Below are positions 47,209 to 56,567 of a stretch of DNA of 64,000 nucleotides, one piece after another. This DNA is from Balneicella halophila (GTDB lineage: Bacteria; Bacteroidota; Bacteroidia; Bacteroidales; Balneicellaceae). Numbering within the stretch: the stretch's first letter is position 1; the number at the start of each line of letters is the position of its first letter. The notes under the pieces are model-generated. The model saw nothing but the letters and a program-made list of their open reading frames with translations, had not been told where the DNA came from and ran no database searches. The translations under genes were made by a program, and so were the position numbers. The DNA is taken from positions 1 through 64,000 of the forward strand of contig NZ_QENZ01000003.1 of assembly GCF_003096835.1 (NCBI RefSeq), in the 5' to 3' direction.

Positions 47209-48522
47209 CTATATCATCGAGTTATGAAGTAATGCTAAACGTTTTTCTAAGTCTGGAAGTTGTTCGTCTGGTATTAGAGAAATGCAAATACGTAAGCCCT
47301 CAGTTCGCTCGCTTCCCGTGGTTTCTAAAGCAATAGCACAAAGTCCGTACTCTAAAAATTTATCTAACAGCTCCGAGCCGGTAAGTCCATCATAAGCTAC
47401 TGTAAAATAAAACCCGTCTGCCAATGGTTCCTCACCGTCGCTATTATAAACAATATGAAAGCCGTTATCTAAGAACATTTTCTTTACAACGTTAGCTTTC
47501 TCTCCATAGACTTTTATTTCTTCTCTATAATTATAATCACCATCATTTACAGCTTTCAATATTCCTTGCAGCCCCCATTGTGCAGTGTGGCTAACGCCAG
47601 AAGATAGTGCATACAATGCTGAACGTATCATCGCATCACCAAAACGAGTATAGCCAAATTGCACTTGCAAGTCAGGATAATCTCTCTCGCACAATTTGTC
47701 AGACATTACCATCATTCCTATGCGTTGTCCAGCATAACTGAAAGCTTTTGAACTTGAAATTGTCAAAATATAATTTTCGGTATAATGAGCAACTGAAGGT
47801 TGATAAGGAGGCTCACCCGGCACCGAATAATCTTGACGGAAGTCCATACTGAAGTAAGCGAGATCTTCTATCACGATGACGTCATATTTTGTTGCCAATT
47901 CTCCAATCATCTGTAACTCTTCTTCGGTAAAGCACTGCCAGGTAGGATTATTAGGATTAGAATAAAGTATGGTCGAATACTCACCGGTAGCTAGCATACT
48001 TTCTAACTTTTCTCCTAACTTTTTTCCTCTATAATTGTACATATCAAATGTACCTACCTTTTGTTTTAAGATTCTTGCCTGTAGTTTATTAATATTAAAT
48101 CCTGGGTCAATAAAAAGTGTCCCTTTTTCTCTATCAGCATGACAATTGTTTGCTACCGTAAAGCAAGCAAAAATCCCTTGCATAGAGCCTACTGTAGGAA
48201 CGCAAGAAGTAGGTTTAACATCTATATCTAAAAAAAGTTTTGCAAAACGAGCAATCTCAGTTTTTAATTCAGGCAATCCATCCAAATTAGGATAAACAGC
48301 AGTAACTCCTTTTTTAAGTGCCTCCATCTCAGCATCTATCCCTGCTTTAGGTGAAGGAAGACCAGGAACGCCCATCTCCATACGAACAAAACGTTCTCCT
48401 ACGGAAGCCTCTAAGCTGTTAACTAGAAAAACTAAGTCTCTTATAGATGCTCGTCCAATATTCTTTATTCGCAGGTCTGCTTTCTTTTCATTGATTAGAT
48501 TCCTTGAAATTGGAAATTCCAT
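47209..48522 (-). CDS. PLP-dependent aminotransferase, class I/II
   Basis: A 437-residue fold-type I aminotransferase. SNPNNPTWQ (about 188-196) and VIEDLAYFSMD carry cofactor contacts, the Schiff-base Lys is Lys259 in SSSKAFSYAGQRIG, and RICISL near the end has the substrate carboxylate Arg. The amino-acid substrate is not identifiable. It follows the acyl-CoA synthetase gene after 11 bp; together they suggest amino-acid catabolism via 2-oxo acid and acyl-CoA to acid with ATP gain. The oxidoreductase step between them is not in the window. Confidence 0.92.
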   Translation of the reverse strand: MEFPISRNLINEKKADLRIKNIGRASIRDLVFLVNSLEASVGERFVRMEMGVPGLPSPKAGIDAEMEALKKGVTAVYPNLDGLPELKTEIARFAKLFLDIDVKPTSCVPTVGSMQGIFACFTVANNCHADREKGTLFIDPGFNINKLQARILKQKVGTFDMYNYRGKKLGEKLESMLATGEYSTILYSNPNNPTWQCFTEEELQMIGELATKYDVIVIEDLAYFSMDFRQDYSVPGEPPYQPSVAHYTENYILTISSSKAFSYAGQRIGMMVMSDKLCERDYPDLQVQFGYTRFGDAMIRSALYALSSGVSHTAQWGLQGILKAVNDGDYNYREEIKVYGEKANVVKKMFLDNGFHIVYNSDGEEPLADGFYFTVAYDGLTGSELLDKFLEYGLCAIALETTGSERTEGLRICISLIPDEQLPDLEKRLALLHNSMI

Positions 48523-48533
48523 GTTCTTCTATT

Positions 48534-50579
48534 TTATAATGTTATTACTATATCCACTGCTACTAAATGATCTCCACGTCCCATTAATGGGTTGATATCC
48601 ATTTCCTCAATTTGTGGAGCTGCTTGCAATAAGTCAGATACTTTACATATAGTGTCAGCTATTACATCTTCATCAACGCCTTCTTTACCTCTAATTCCTT
48701 TAATAATTGGATACGATTTTAATGAACGAACCATCTGTAGTGCATCTTTTTTCGTCACAGGTGCCAATACGGTTTGAATATCTTTCATCACTTCGACAAA
48801 AATTCCTCCAAGTCCGCATGTTATTAGATGTCCAAATCCCGGTTCTTTTTTCACTCCAATAAATATTTCAACTCCAGAAACCATTTCTGAAATTTGAACA
48901 CCATCGGCATCTGGAATGGCACTCAGCTTTGCAAAGTTTCCTTTAACTTCCTGCATAGAGTTCACGCCAAGAATAACACCTCCTACTTCTGACTTGTGAG
49001 CAGGACCCACAACTTTCATGACTAATGGAAAACCAATCTCTTTTGCAGCTTCCTCTGCTTGACTTTCATCATAAACCAAACGCTCTTGAGGACGTTTTAT
49101 TCCTGCTAAATCTAGTACCTTTAATGCATCTCTTACAGGAAGTAAGCCTTTCTTATCTTTTAAAATACTTTGAATAGTAGATGTATTTTTAACCTCTATA
49201 TTGTTTGAGATACTTGGCTTTGGTCGGTTAAAGACCTTAGACATAGCACGTCCTAAATTCACTTCTTCATCAAAGAATGCTCCACCTTTATTCACAAATT
49301 CAGCCATCTCTCTTTCGCAGTTAATCACTGAAGGCATCACTGCATAAATTGGCTTTTTGCATTTTAATTGTTGTTCTCTGATAACTTCATAGGCCTCATC
49401 GTTGGCAAACAAACCAGGGCTACCAAAGATAACCACCATGCCATCAATCATAGATAAGTCTTCTTCACAAACTCTAATGCACTTTTCTAATTGCGATGCA
49501 GTACCAGTTGCTAAAAAGTCAATAGGGTTAGATACTGATGAACCGTCGAAAAGTTGTTCCAATAAATGAGCTGTTTTTGCTTCAGGCAAATGAGGCACTG
49601 CCAAACCACCCTCAGAAAGTGCATCGGTCAACATCACAGCTGGTCCGCCCGCATGAGTAATTATTGCAATATTCTTTCCCTTTAATTCAGGATGTTGCAA
49701 TACGCTACCTACGGTCACTAATTCTTGTCTTCCATAGACACGAATAACTCCAGCCTTTTTAAATAAAGCCCCTACAGCCATATCTGAGCTAAGCATTGCT
49801 CCTGTATGTGAGGCTGCCGCTCTACTACCAGCATCAGAAGTTCCGGATTTTACGGCAACAATCTTAAATCCTTTCTCCACTAAAAATTGTGCACTCTTCA
49901 AAAATACCTGCGGATCGTTGATTGACTCGATATACAACAAGATCGTTCTTGCCTTGTGCTCCTCATAAGTCTCGGCGATATACTCCAAAACATCTTCTAC
50001 ACTAATATGTGCAGCATTCCCTACCGAGAAAATAGATGAAAAGTCCAATCCCATCTTTAAACCTATCTCCATAATGAAAACTGCAGTGGCACCAGAGCTT
50101 GAGATAAAGATACAACCCTCATCAGTCAACTTAGGAACGGGAGTGGTAAAATTAGATTGGTGATGCACATTCATCATTCCTGTACAGTTTGGACCTATCA
50201 AAGAGGCACCGGCTTCCTCAACCAACTCAACCATCTTACGCTCTATCTTTTTACCTTCTTCCCCCATTTCAGAAAAACCTGCTGACAATACAATTATTGC
50301 TTTCGTATTTTTCTCCTTGACTAAAATCTCAATAGTAGAAGTACAAAATTTAGCTGGGATTGCCAACAGCGCTAAATCAACTTGTGGAAGTTCCTCTACG
50401 TTTTTGAAGGTATCGACTTCTTGTATCGATGGTGTTTTTGGATTTACTGCATATAAATCTCCATCGAATGTTCCATTTTTAATGTTATAAAGTGCTTTTC
50501 CTCCTGGTTTCTCAATATCATTAGAAGCACCTATTACAACAATGCTTTTGGGCTGTATTAATTCTTTTGTAATCTTCAT
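48534..50579 (-). CDS. ADP-forming acetate/acyl-CoA ligase, fused subunits
   Basis: A 681-residue fusion. Residues 1-130 are a CoA-binding domain (SIVVIGASNDIEKPGGKALY). Residues about 140-460 are the succinyl-CoA ligase-like part, with AASHTGAM and THAGGPAVMLTDAL. The C-terminal ATP-grasp domain (from about 475) has FPLVMKVVGPAHKSEVGGV and GLGGIFVEV. It interconverts acyl-CoA plus ADP and phosphate with acid plus ATP. The Pat acetyltransferase domain found in some related proteins is absent, so an enzymatic role is favoured. Confidence 0.93.
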   Translation of the reverse strand: MKITKELIQPKSIVVIGASNDIEKPGGKALYNIKNGTFDGDLYAVNPKTPSIQEVDTFKNVEELPQVDLALLAIPAKFCTSTIEILVKEKNTKAIIVLSAGFSEMGEEGKKIERKMVELVEEAGASLIGPNCTGMMNVHHQSNFTTPVPKLTDEGCIFISSSGATAVFIMEIGLKMGLDFSSIFSVGNAAHISVEDVLEYIAETYEEHKARTILLYIESINDPQVFLKSAQFLVEKGFKIVAVKSGTSDAGSRAAASHTGAMLSSDMAVGALFKKAGVIRVYGRQELVTVGSVLQHPELKGKNIAIITHAGGPAVMLTDALSEGGLAVPHLPEAKTAHLLEQLFDGSSVSNPIDFLATGTASQLEKCIRVCEEDLSMIDGMVVIFGSPGLFANDEAYEVIREQQLKCKKPIYAVMPSVINCEREMAEFVNKGGAFFDEEVNLGRAMSKVFNRPKPSISNNIEVKNTSTIQSILKDKKGLLPVRDALKVLDLAGIKRPQERLVYDESQAEEAAKEIGFPLVMKVVGPAHKSEVGGVILGVNSMQEVKGNFAKLSAIPDADGVQISEMVSGVEIFIGVKKEPGFGHLITCGLGGIFVEVMKDIQTVLAPVTKKDALQMVRSLKSYPIIKGIRGKEGVDEDVIADTICKVSDLLQAAPQIEEMDINPLMGRGDHLVAVDIVITL

Positions 50580-50732
50580 CTGGCATATTAGCTTTTAATT
50601 AACAATCCATTTATAACTTAACTACCAAAAATAAGATTTCTTCAGCAAAATCTCTAAAATCTATGCCAACGGTTACTTACTATAAAAATTAAACATATTT
50701 ACAATCAATATTAAAGTTCTGATTTACAACAA

Positions 50733-50770
50733 ATAAAAAAAAAGGAGTACTAAAAAAATACTCCCTTTTT
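50733..50770 (-). terminator. Intrinsic terminator of ferritin
   Basis: GGAGTA and TACTCC form the core stem with a 9-base loop, extended by A-T pairs, followed on the minus strand by a run of T. It lies about 35 bp past the ferritin stop. Confidence 0.78.
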
Positions 50771-50804
50771 ATTGATATGTTTTACAACAGCAAAGCGTTT
50801 ATCA

Positions 50805-51305
50805 TTACTCTAAGGTTCGTCCTCTGAATTCTTCATTCATCATATAGAGACCTTGTCCATCTTCACCACCAATAATTCGTAGTTTATCTAAAATATCACG
50901 AGAGGTAGATTCTTCCTCAACTTGCTCATCAACAAACCATTGTAACATACTTACTGTTGCATGATCAGATTCTTCTTGAGCAGTATTCATGCATTTATTT
51001 ATTAGAGATGTTACATGCTTCTCGTGCTCAAGTACCTGCTCAAACAAATCCAAAATTCCATCCCATTCGTGTGGTACCTTTTTGATAGGTTCTAATAATA
51101 CGCGCCCATCACGCTCAATAATATACTCAAAAAGCTTCATTCCATGTTCATTCTCTTCATGGTATTGCATCTTTAACCAATGAGCAAATCCACTCAACCC
51201 TTTTTTCTCTAGATAAGAAGACATAGACAAATACATATATGCAGACCAAAATTCTGCATTAATTTGTTTATTTAGGACTTCTTCTACTTTTTTGTTTAAT
51301 GCCAT
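50805..51305 (-). CDS. ftnA: Non-heme ferritin
   Basis: A 166-residue FtnA-type protein. QINAEFWSAYMYLSMSSYLE and YHEENEHGMKLFEYI hold the first ferroxidase Glu and Glu-x-x-His ligands; EEQ-like positions follow in the fourth helix (FVDEQVEEE). It oxidises and stores iron in a 24-mer shell. It is monocistronic with its own terminator. Confidence 0.97.
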   Translation of the reverse strand: MALNKKVEEVLNKQINAEFWSAYMYLSMSSYLEKKGLSGFAHWLKMQYHEENEHGMKLFEYIIERDGRVLLEPIKKVPHEWDGILDLFEQVLEHEKHVTSLINKCMNTAQEESDHATVSMLQWFVDEQVEEESTSRDILDKLRIIGGEDGQGLYMMNEEFRGRTLE

Positions 51306-51406
51306 AATTACATTTATTTTCAGTTATTTTATAAAGAAAATCAATTACAAAGAATAGACCAAAGATTATTGAATCATTCTATATTGTACCATCCTAAAGT
51401 GCTATT

Positions 51407-53092
51407 TTATTGCTCAATCAATAATACCTTTGTCTCTTTTTTCCCAATGCGCTCAATAGGTTGAAATAAAAAACCGCCATCTTCATTTAACTTCACATTC
51501 TCTAGATAACTTCCACTAATGAAGTCTTTGACCTTATAAGTCCCCTCTGGCAGATTGGTTTTCTTTGCGTAAATTTTTGGGGAACTGATCTCATTATTTG
51601 AAAAATTATGAGCCACTATGACTGCTTTACCTTTGAATTCTCTCAAATATCCGTAAATAGACGCGCTACTCACTCCTAAAGTTTGAAAAGTACCTTTAGT
51701 AAATTGGGGATGGGATTTTCGTAATGCAATCAATTGGGCATAAGTATTTAACAATGAAGTATCTTCTTCTTTTTGTGTTGCAACATTCTTGGTTTCTTGG
51801 TCTCCAATAATGCTCCACCACGGAGTGCCTGTGGTAAAACCTGCAGTTGTGGCATCGCTCGTCCAATGCAAAGGTGTTCTAATGTATTCGTCGCCTCCTG
51901 CTTTTGTACCCCACATGCCAATCTCCTCGCCATAATAAATAAAAGGCGTTCCAGGCAACGTAAGCAGTATAGAAGCTGCTAATTTTGAATTAGCGATACT
52001 TTTCCCCATCGTTTCATAAGAGCGGTCTTGGTCATGATTCGATAAAAAGGTAGCATATTGATGATAAGGATATAAATCTCTAATTTCAGCTAGTTTAGAT
52101 TTTAAAGCTTGAGGAGAATTTTTTTTGACAGCATTTAAAATTGTTCCTGCCAAATCAAACTCAAAGCCTAAATCTATACCGTTATTTATATATTTCACAA
52201 TTACTTGACTTCCATCGATAACTTCGGCAATAGTAATCGCATCGTTTTTATCACTCTTCATATTAGCAGTAAACTCCTTCCAATATGTGAGTGTTGCATC
52301 TGTATTATCTTGAATCTCTCCTTCTTCAATAAGATGTTTCGCGGCATCTAAACGAAATCCATCAACTCCTACTTCTGTCAACCAATAAGTTGAGGTTTCT
52401 TTTATTTCATCTTTCACAGCTTGCGTATTGTAATTCAAATCAGGCATTACATATGAAAAGACTCCGTAATAATAATTAGGAGCTTCACCATGCCATACTC
52501 CTTGTCCCCAGGAACCAGTGTATGTCGGTTTGGGATTTACAAAAATATACCAATCACGATAGGTTGATTTTTTATCATTGTAAGCACTCTGAAACCAAGG
52601 ATGCTGATCAGACGTATGATTAATGACGTAGTCAATCACTATTTTCATTCCTCGACTGTGCAATTCTTGAACGAGAGATCTAAAGTCTTGCATCGTACCA
52701 TAGTCCGGATTGATAGCTTTGTAATCTGTAACATCATAACCATGATAAGAGGGAGACGGATTAATAGGCATCAACCAAAGTGCAGTAGCTCCCAAGTCAT
52801 TTTGAAGATAATCTAATTTTTCTCTAATTCCATTTATATCTCCAATTCCATCGCCATCACTATCATAGAAACTACGCACAAAGATTTCATAAAATACGGC
52901 TTCATTCCACCAGTATGTTGCCCCTTGGGCTTGCGGTGATTCTGTTTCTGGTATGGTAACCGAAGGATTAGGTTCTGGAGTTGGCGTAGGGTATGGTTTG
53001 GATACTGGGTCAGAAACATCACTCCCCCCACAGCTAATCAAGAAAAAACTGATTATAAGATTTACCCAAAATAGTTTTTGATTTTTCATCAT
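51407..53092 (-). CDS. GH13 alpha-amylase lipoprotein, SusG-like role
   Basis: A 561-residue lipoprotein (Cys21 after FFLIS; a Pro/Thr-rich linker follows to about residue 55). The catalytic domain has the YDSDGDGIGD calcium-type loop, ATALWLMPI, IVIDYVINHT, GFRLDAAKH (nucleophile Asp249), TIAEVIDGS (acid Glu290) and FLSNHDQDR (Asp353), then a C-terminal beta domain. The mature start Gly-Gly-Ser-Asp is acidic and may direct surface display. It would start starch breakdown outside the cell. A terminator separates it from susE, so expression may be lower or rely on read-through. Confidence 0.93.
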   Translation of the reverse strand: MMKNQKLFWVNLIISFFLISCGGSDVSDPVSKPYPTPTPEPNPSVTIPETESPQAQGATYWWNEAVFYEIFVRSFYDSDGDGIGDINGIREKLDYLQNDLGATALWLMPINPSPSYHGYDVTDYKAINPDYGTMQDFRSLVQELHSRGMKIVIDYVINHTSDQHPWFQSAYNDKKSTYRDWYIFVNPKPTYTGSWGQGVWHGEAPNYYYGVFSYVMPDLNYNTQAVKDEIKETSTYWLTEVGVDGFRLDAAKHLIEEGEIQDNTDATLTYWKEFTANMKSDKNDAITIAEVIDGSQVIVKYINNGIDLGFEFDLAGTILNAVKKNSPQALKSKLAEIRDLYPYHQYATFLSNHDQDRSYETMGKSIANSKLAASILLTLPGTPFIYYGEEIGMWGTKAGGDEYIRTPLHWTSDATTAGFTTGTPWWSIIGDQETKNVATQKEEDTSLLNTYAQLIALRKSHPQFTKGTFQTLGVSSASIYGYLREFKGKAVIVAHNFSNNEISSPKIYAKKTNLPEGTYKVKDFISGSYLENVKLNEDGGFLFQPIERIGKKETKVLLIEQ

Positions 53093-53130
53093 CTATATTG
53101 TCATGTTTATACAGGCATGTTATTTATAAA

Positions 53131-53157
53131 GAAAAAAGGCACAGAGAAACTGTGCCT
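53131..53157 (-). terminator. Hairpin between susE and the amylase gene
   Basis: AGGCACAG and CTGTGCCT form a perfect 8-bp stem with a 5-base loop, followed on the minus strand by TTTTTTCTTT. It lies 20 bp past the susE stop and 40 bp before the amylase ATG, so it can end or attenuate the sus transcript. Confidence 0.8.
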
Positions 53158-53176
53158 AATTTCTATTTTATCATTT

Positions 53177-54976
53177 CTATTGAGAAATACTTCCCGTCAT
53201 GGTTTTGAAATTCAGATCAATGGTTGTCTCCACTCCAGCGACATTCACTCGTTCTTGGTCTCCGCCATTTCCTCGTGGAACAATAACTCCATCTAAAATC
53301 ATGAATTCTGTTCGCCACCAATCATTCTCTGGAAAGTAAGGATGACTTACATACATTCTAAGTTCTCCAGCTTGCAAAGTCTTAGTTATGGTAATTTTTT
53401 CATTAACATTGTCAACAGTGAATAAGCCTGCTTCGTTATACATATCCCAACTTCCAATGGTATTGCCCATTAAATAAACTTTAGGTTCTGCGATAGATAT
53501 TTTATTGGCATTCAAATCAACCACTACCATATAATAACCTGCAGTTCCGGGAACAGGAATGTTATTACCTGCCTTAGCATACTCTTCTTGCACAGCATCA
53601 CTGTCGCCACCAAAGTCTTGCCCCCACGCTTTTTCAGGTGCAAATTTGAAACCACCTGTTTCGTTCATCCATACAACTTTCCAAAATAGATTAGGTGTCC
53701 CGTTTACTGGTATCATAGGCAAATCAGTATTATTCCAATCCCAATCTCCAACACCATCACCAATCATAAATAATTGTTCAGGATATTTTGGAGGAGGTGT
53801 GGAAATTATGACTTTTTTAACATCACCATTTACAGCATCAATCGTTAAGGTAATATTATATACACCTTTTTCAGAGACAGAAATATTTCCTCCTGCATCA
53901 ACTACTTTATCTGTACTATTCTCAACATCTATCACTCCAAAACCAACATCAAAACTGATATCATTACTAGCAGGCTCTCCATTAAGCGTTCTTAATTTAA
54001 AGCCCTCGTTAGTCTCTAAAATGATTCCTTCCCAAGTCCAAGTGTAAATTGCTCCATCTTTTGCTGGAAGTCCATCATTATCAGCCAATAATACATTACC
54101 CCAGTTCCATCCACTGTTGTCAGCTGTTGCATTTTCATTATCTCCACTTACTCCTGTTCCTACAGCATCTAATTTAGCTTCAGTCCAGTCCGTAAATTCT
54201 GCTACGCTGGTTTGTTCTATGTCAAATGTTTCATCCTTTACATTTAATCGAACTTTATAATTCCCTCCTGAAACTTTAATATTAGCACCACCAGATTTTA
54301 AACCTATTGCACTTCCATTATCTACCAATTCAGGGTTGTCTTTATTTAGTCCCATATTGTTAGCCCATGGATCAGAAGGGTCTTTTTGTGGTGCACGGAA
54401 TTTAAATTCTCCAGGTTTCATTTCTAACTCCAAATAATAGGTTTCATTACTAGAATCATACTTCATGGCTTGGTCATTTTCCAAATTCCAACCGCCTACA
54501 GCACTACCAATAAGCGTCCACTTATCCACATCAAAATAGGGAGTAACTGTCATAGTTATTGGTTCAGAATGCAGATAATTGTTAGCAACAACTCTCAACT
54601 GAATGGTGTATGTTTTCTCTGCCTCTAATCCAGCATCTAACAAGGCTTTATTAAAGGCTCCAACAGTAAATGTATGATTTAAATTAGTAGTGGTTATCAA
54701 TGTCTTTGCTTTTTCAAAGTTAGCATCTGAAAAATCCATCTCTAGCCTGTAATTGTTAACTACATCTAAGTTAAAATCAGCTACAGTCCACTCAAAAACT
54801 TCAAAGAGATTTTCTTCATCTGTTTTTAACAGTACGGCGACATTCCCATCAGCGGGAGCAGTAATTTCTGGAGCTACAGTATTGTCTCCAAGTATTGGGT
54901 CTACATCATCTGAACATGCTGCTAAGAAAAGTGTCGCAGCAAGAATCCATAGTGCATTTTTTATAAATTTCTTCAT
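53177..54976 (-). CDS. susE: SusE/SusF-like surface starch-binding lipoprotein
   Basis: A 599-residue lipoprotein (Cys21 in FLAACSDD, an acidic +2/+3 position fitting surface export). Residues about 30-145 are the Ig-like SusE N-terminal domain. Four further modules follow: 150-258 (WTLIGSAVGGWN), a diverged one at about 262-395, 405-500 (LFMIGDGVGDWDWNN) and 505-599 (VYLMGNTIGSWDMYN). The repeated G-x-W-[DN] strand openings are those of SusE/SusF starch-binding domains. One chain seems to do the work of both SusE and SusF. It starts 21 bp after susD. Confidence 0.85.
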   Translation of the reverse strand: MKKFIKNALWILAATLFLAACSDDVDPILGDNTVAPEITAPADGNVAVLLKTDEENLFEVFEWTVADFNLDVVNNYRLEMDFSDANFEKAKTLITTTNLNHTFTVGAFNKALLDAGLEAEKTYTIQLRVVANNYLHSEPITMTVTPYFDVDKWTLIGSAVGGWNLENDQAMKYDSSNETYYLELEMKPGEFKFRAPQKDPSDPWANNMGLNKDNPELVDNGSAIGLKSGGANIKVSGGNYKVRLNVKDETFDIEQTSVAEFTDWTEAKLDAVGTGVSGDNENATADNSGWNWGNVLLADNDGLPAKDGAIYTWTWEGIILETNEGFKLRTLNGEPASNDISFDVGFGVIDVENSTDKVVDAGGNISVSEKGVYNITLTIDAVNGDVKKVIISTPPPKYPEQLFMIGDGVGDWDWNNTDLPMIPVNGTPNLFWKVVWMNETGGFKFAPEKAWGQDFGGDSDAVQEEYAKAGNNIPVPGTAGYYMVVVDLNANKISIAEPKVYLMGNTIGSWDMYNEAGLFTVDNVNEKITITKTLQAGELRMYVSHPYFPENDWWRTEFMILDGVIVPRGNGGDQERVNVAGVETTIDLNFKTMTGSISQ

Positions 54977-54997
54977 CTTATATATACTTTAAACTGA

Positions 54998-56548
54998 TTA
55001 GTAACCAGGGTTTTGTTTCAAATTAGGATTGGCTCCAATGTCTGATGAAGGGATAGGAAATACTTTTCTATAATCTTCAATTCCAGAACCATCGGCATTT
55101 CCACCTTTCCACTCCCACTTATAATTGGCATCTGTAAACTTACCAAAACGGATCAAGTCAGTACGACGGTGTGCTTCCCAATACAGCTCACGTGCTCGCT
55201 CTTCCAACAGGAACTCAAGGGTTAATTCACCTGCGTTAATATTGCCACTGTCATCACCATAAGCACGCTCGCGTAATTCATTAATATAAGCTAATGCTTG
55301 GGTAGCACTGCCACCACCACCACGAACAACAGCCTCTGCGTACATTAAGTAAGCATCTGCCAAACGGAACATTGGGAAGTCCGTATCAGGGAATGTTAGG
55401 TGAGAACCACCTTCACCGTTAGAGGTGATATTTTTATATTTAGCAATAGCATAACCATCTGTAAATTTAGATAAATCTGCAATTTCTTTTGCTTGCCCAT
55501 CAGTAACAAACATAGCTCGTTTATCAACATCGCCACTAATGTCATCAAATTTGTCTGCAAATGCAGCCGTTGCACGGATTCCTCCCCAACCGCCATCAAT
55601 ACCAAAGACTGATGGGTCCATATCGCCACCTACTGCAGCGTGTATAATAAAAGTAGTTCCTCCCCAAGTTTGAGTTCGTTGTCCATCAAAAGCAACTGTG
55701 AAAATGATTTCGTTAGAATTATCATTGTCTGCCAAAAATAGATTCGCGTATTTATCTTCTAATTGATAACCAGCATTGATGATATTTTCTGAATATTTTA
55801 ATGCATCAGCCCATCTAGCATTTCCAGTATAAACCTCAGCGTTCAAGTATAATTTAGCTAAAAGCATCCAAACTGCTCCTTGGTCAGCACGAGCATATTC
55901 ATTCATTCCTGCTTTCGCTATTTTATTTTCAATATCTAAGAGTTCTGTCTCTACATATTGAAAAAGTTCCGCACGCGTAGCCATTGGCGGATTGAAATTA
56001 CCCACGGCGTCCTCTTCCGTTACAAATGGGAAGTTTCCAAACATATCTAGGGCATGCCAATAAGCTAAGGCTCTTAAGAAACGAGCTTCGTAAACAAATT
56101 CTTGTATTTGTGCGTCTGTATTTTCTTTTGCTACACGAATAAATTCATTCGCTAAGGCAACCTCAAAAGCAATTCTATAATACATACCCCGAACGTTCAC
56201 TTCCGCCGGTGTCCATATTCCTTTATTCAAATCCTGCACGGTTTGGTCATTCCAAGCTACCTTAGTTTCGTCAGTAGTAAATTGCTGTAAATAAAACAAT
56301 TGACGCACGTATGAAGAGATTCCTTCATCAATACCGCCTAAGTCTCCTTGTCCTGCAGGCCCCTGTTGCCCTGTAGTTGCTAATCCTGCATAGATTTTTG
56401 CCAACCCTGCTTTGTAATCCTCAGTAGTCTGGTAAATATCTACTTCTGTTTTCTGGTCTTTATCCAAAGGAATTGTGTCTAAATCACCTTCACATGCCGC
56501 GAAAAGTGCTCCAATGAATAAAAAAGCTATGATTTTTATATATTTCAT
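54998..56548 (-). CDS. susD: SusD-like starch-binding lipoprotein
   Basis: A 516-residue RagB/SusD protein. The lipoprotein Cys19 is in LFAACEGD, and the N-terminus LDTIPLDKDQKTEVDIYQTT is the classic SusD opening. TPR-like helices follow (YEARFLRALAYWHALDMFGN) and the C-terminal LFLLEERARELYWEAHRR-type motif is present (FLLEERARELYWEAHRRTD). It sits over SusC and presents maltooligosaccharides. It begins 19 bp after susC in the same operon. Confidence 0.96.
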   Translation of the reverse strand: MKYIKIIAFLFIGALFAACEGDLDTIPLDKDQKTEVDIYQTTEDYKAGLAKIYAGLATTGQQGPAGQGDLGGIDEGISSYVRQLFYLQQFTTDETKVAWNDQTVQDLNKGIWTPAEVNVRGMYYRIAFEVALANEFIRVAKENTDAQIQEFVYEARFLRALAYWHALDMFGNFPFVTEEDAVGNFNPPMATRAELFQYVETELLDIENKIAKAGMNEYARADQGAVWMLLAKLYLNAEVYTGNARWADALKYSENIINAGYQLEDKYANLFLADNDNSNEIIFTVAFDGQRTQTWGGTTFIIHAAVGGDMDPSVFGIDGGWGGIRATAAFADKFDDISGDVDKRAMFVTDGQAKEIADLSKFTDGYAIAKYKNITSNGEGGSHLTFPDTDFPMFRLADAYLMYAEAVVRGGGGSATQALAYINELRERAYGDDSGNINAGELTLEFLLEERARELYWEAHRRTDLIRFGKFTDANYKWEWKGGNADGSGIEDYRKVFPIPSSDIGANPNLKQNPGY

Positions 56549-56567
56549 GGTTTTCTATTTTTCAAAT

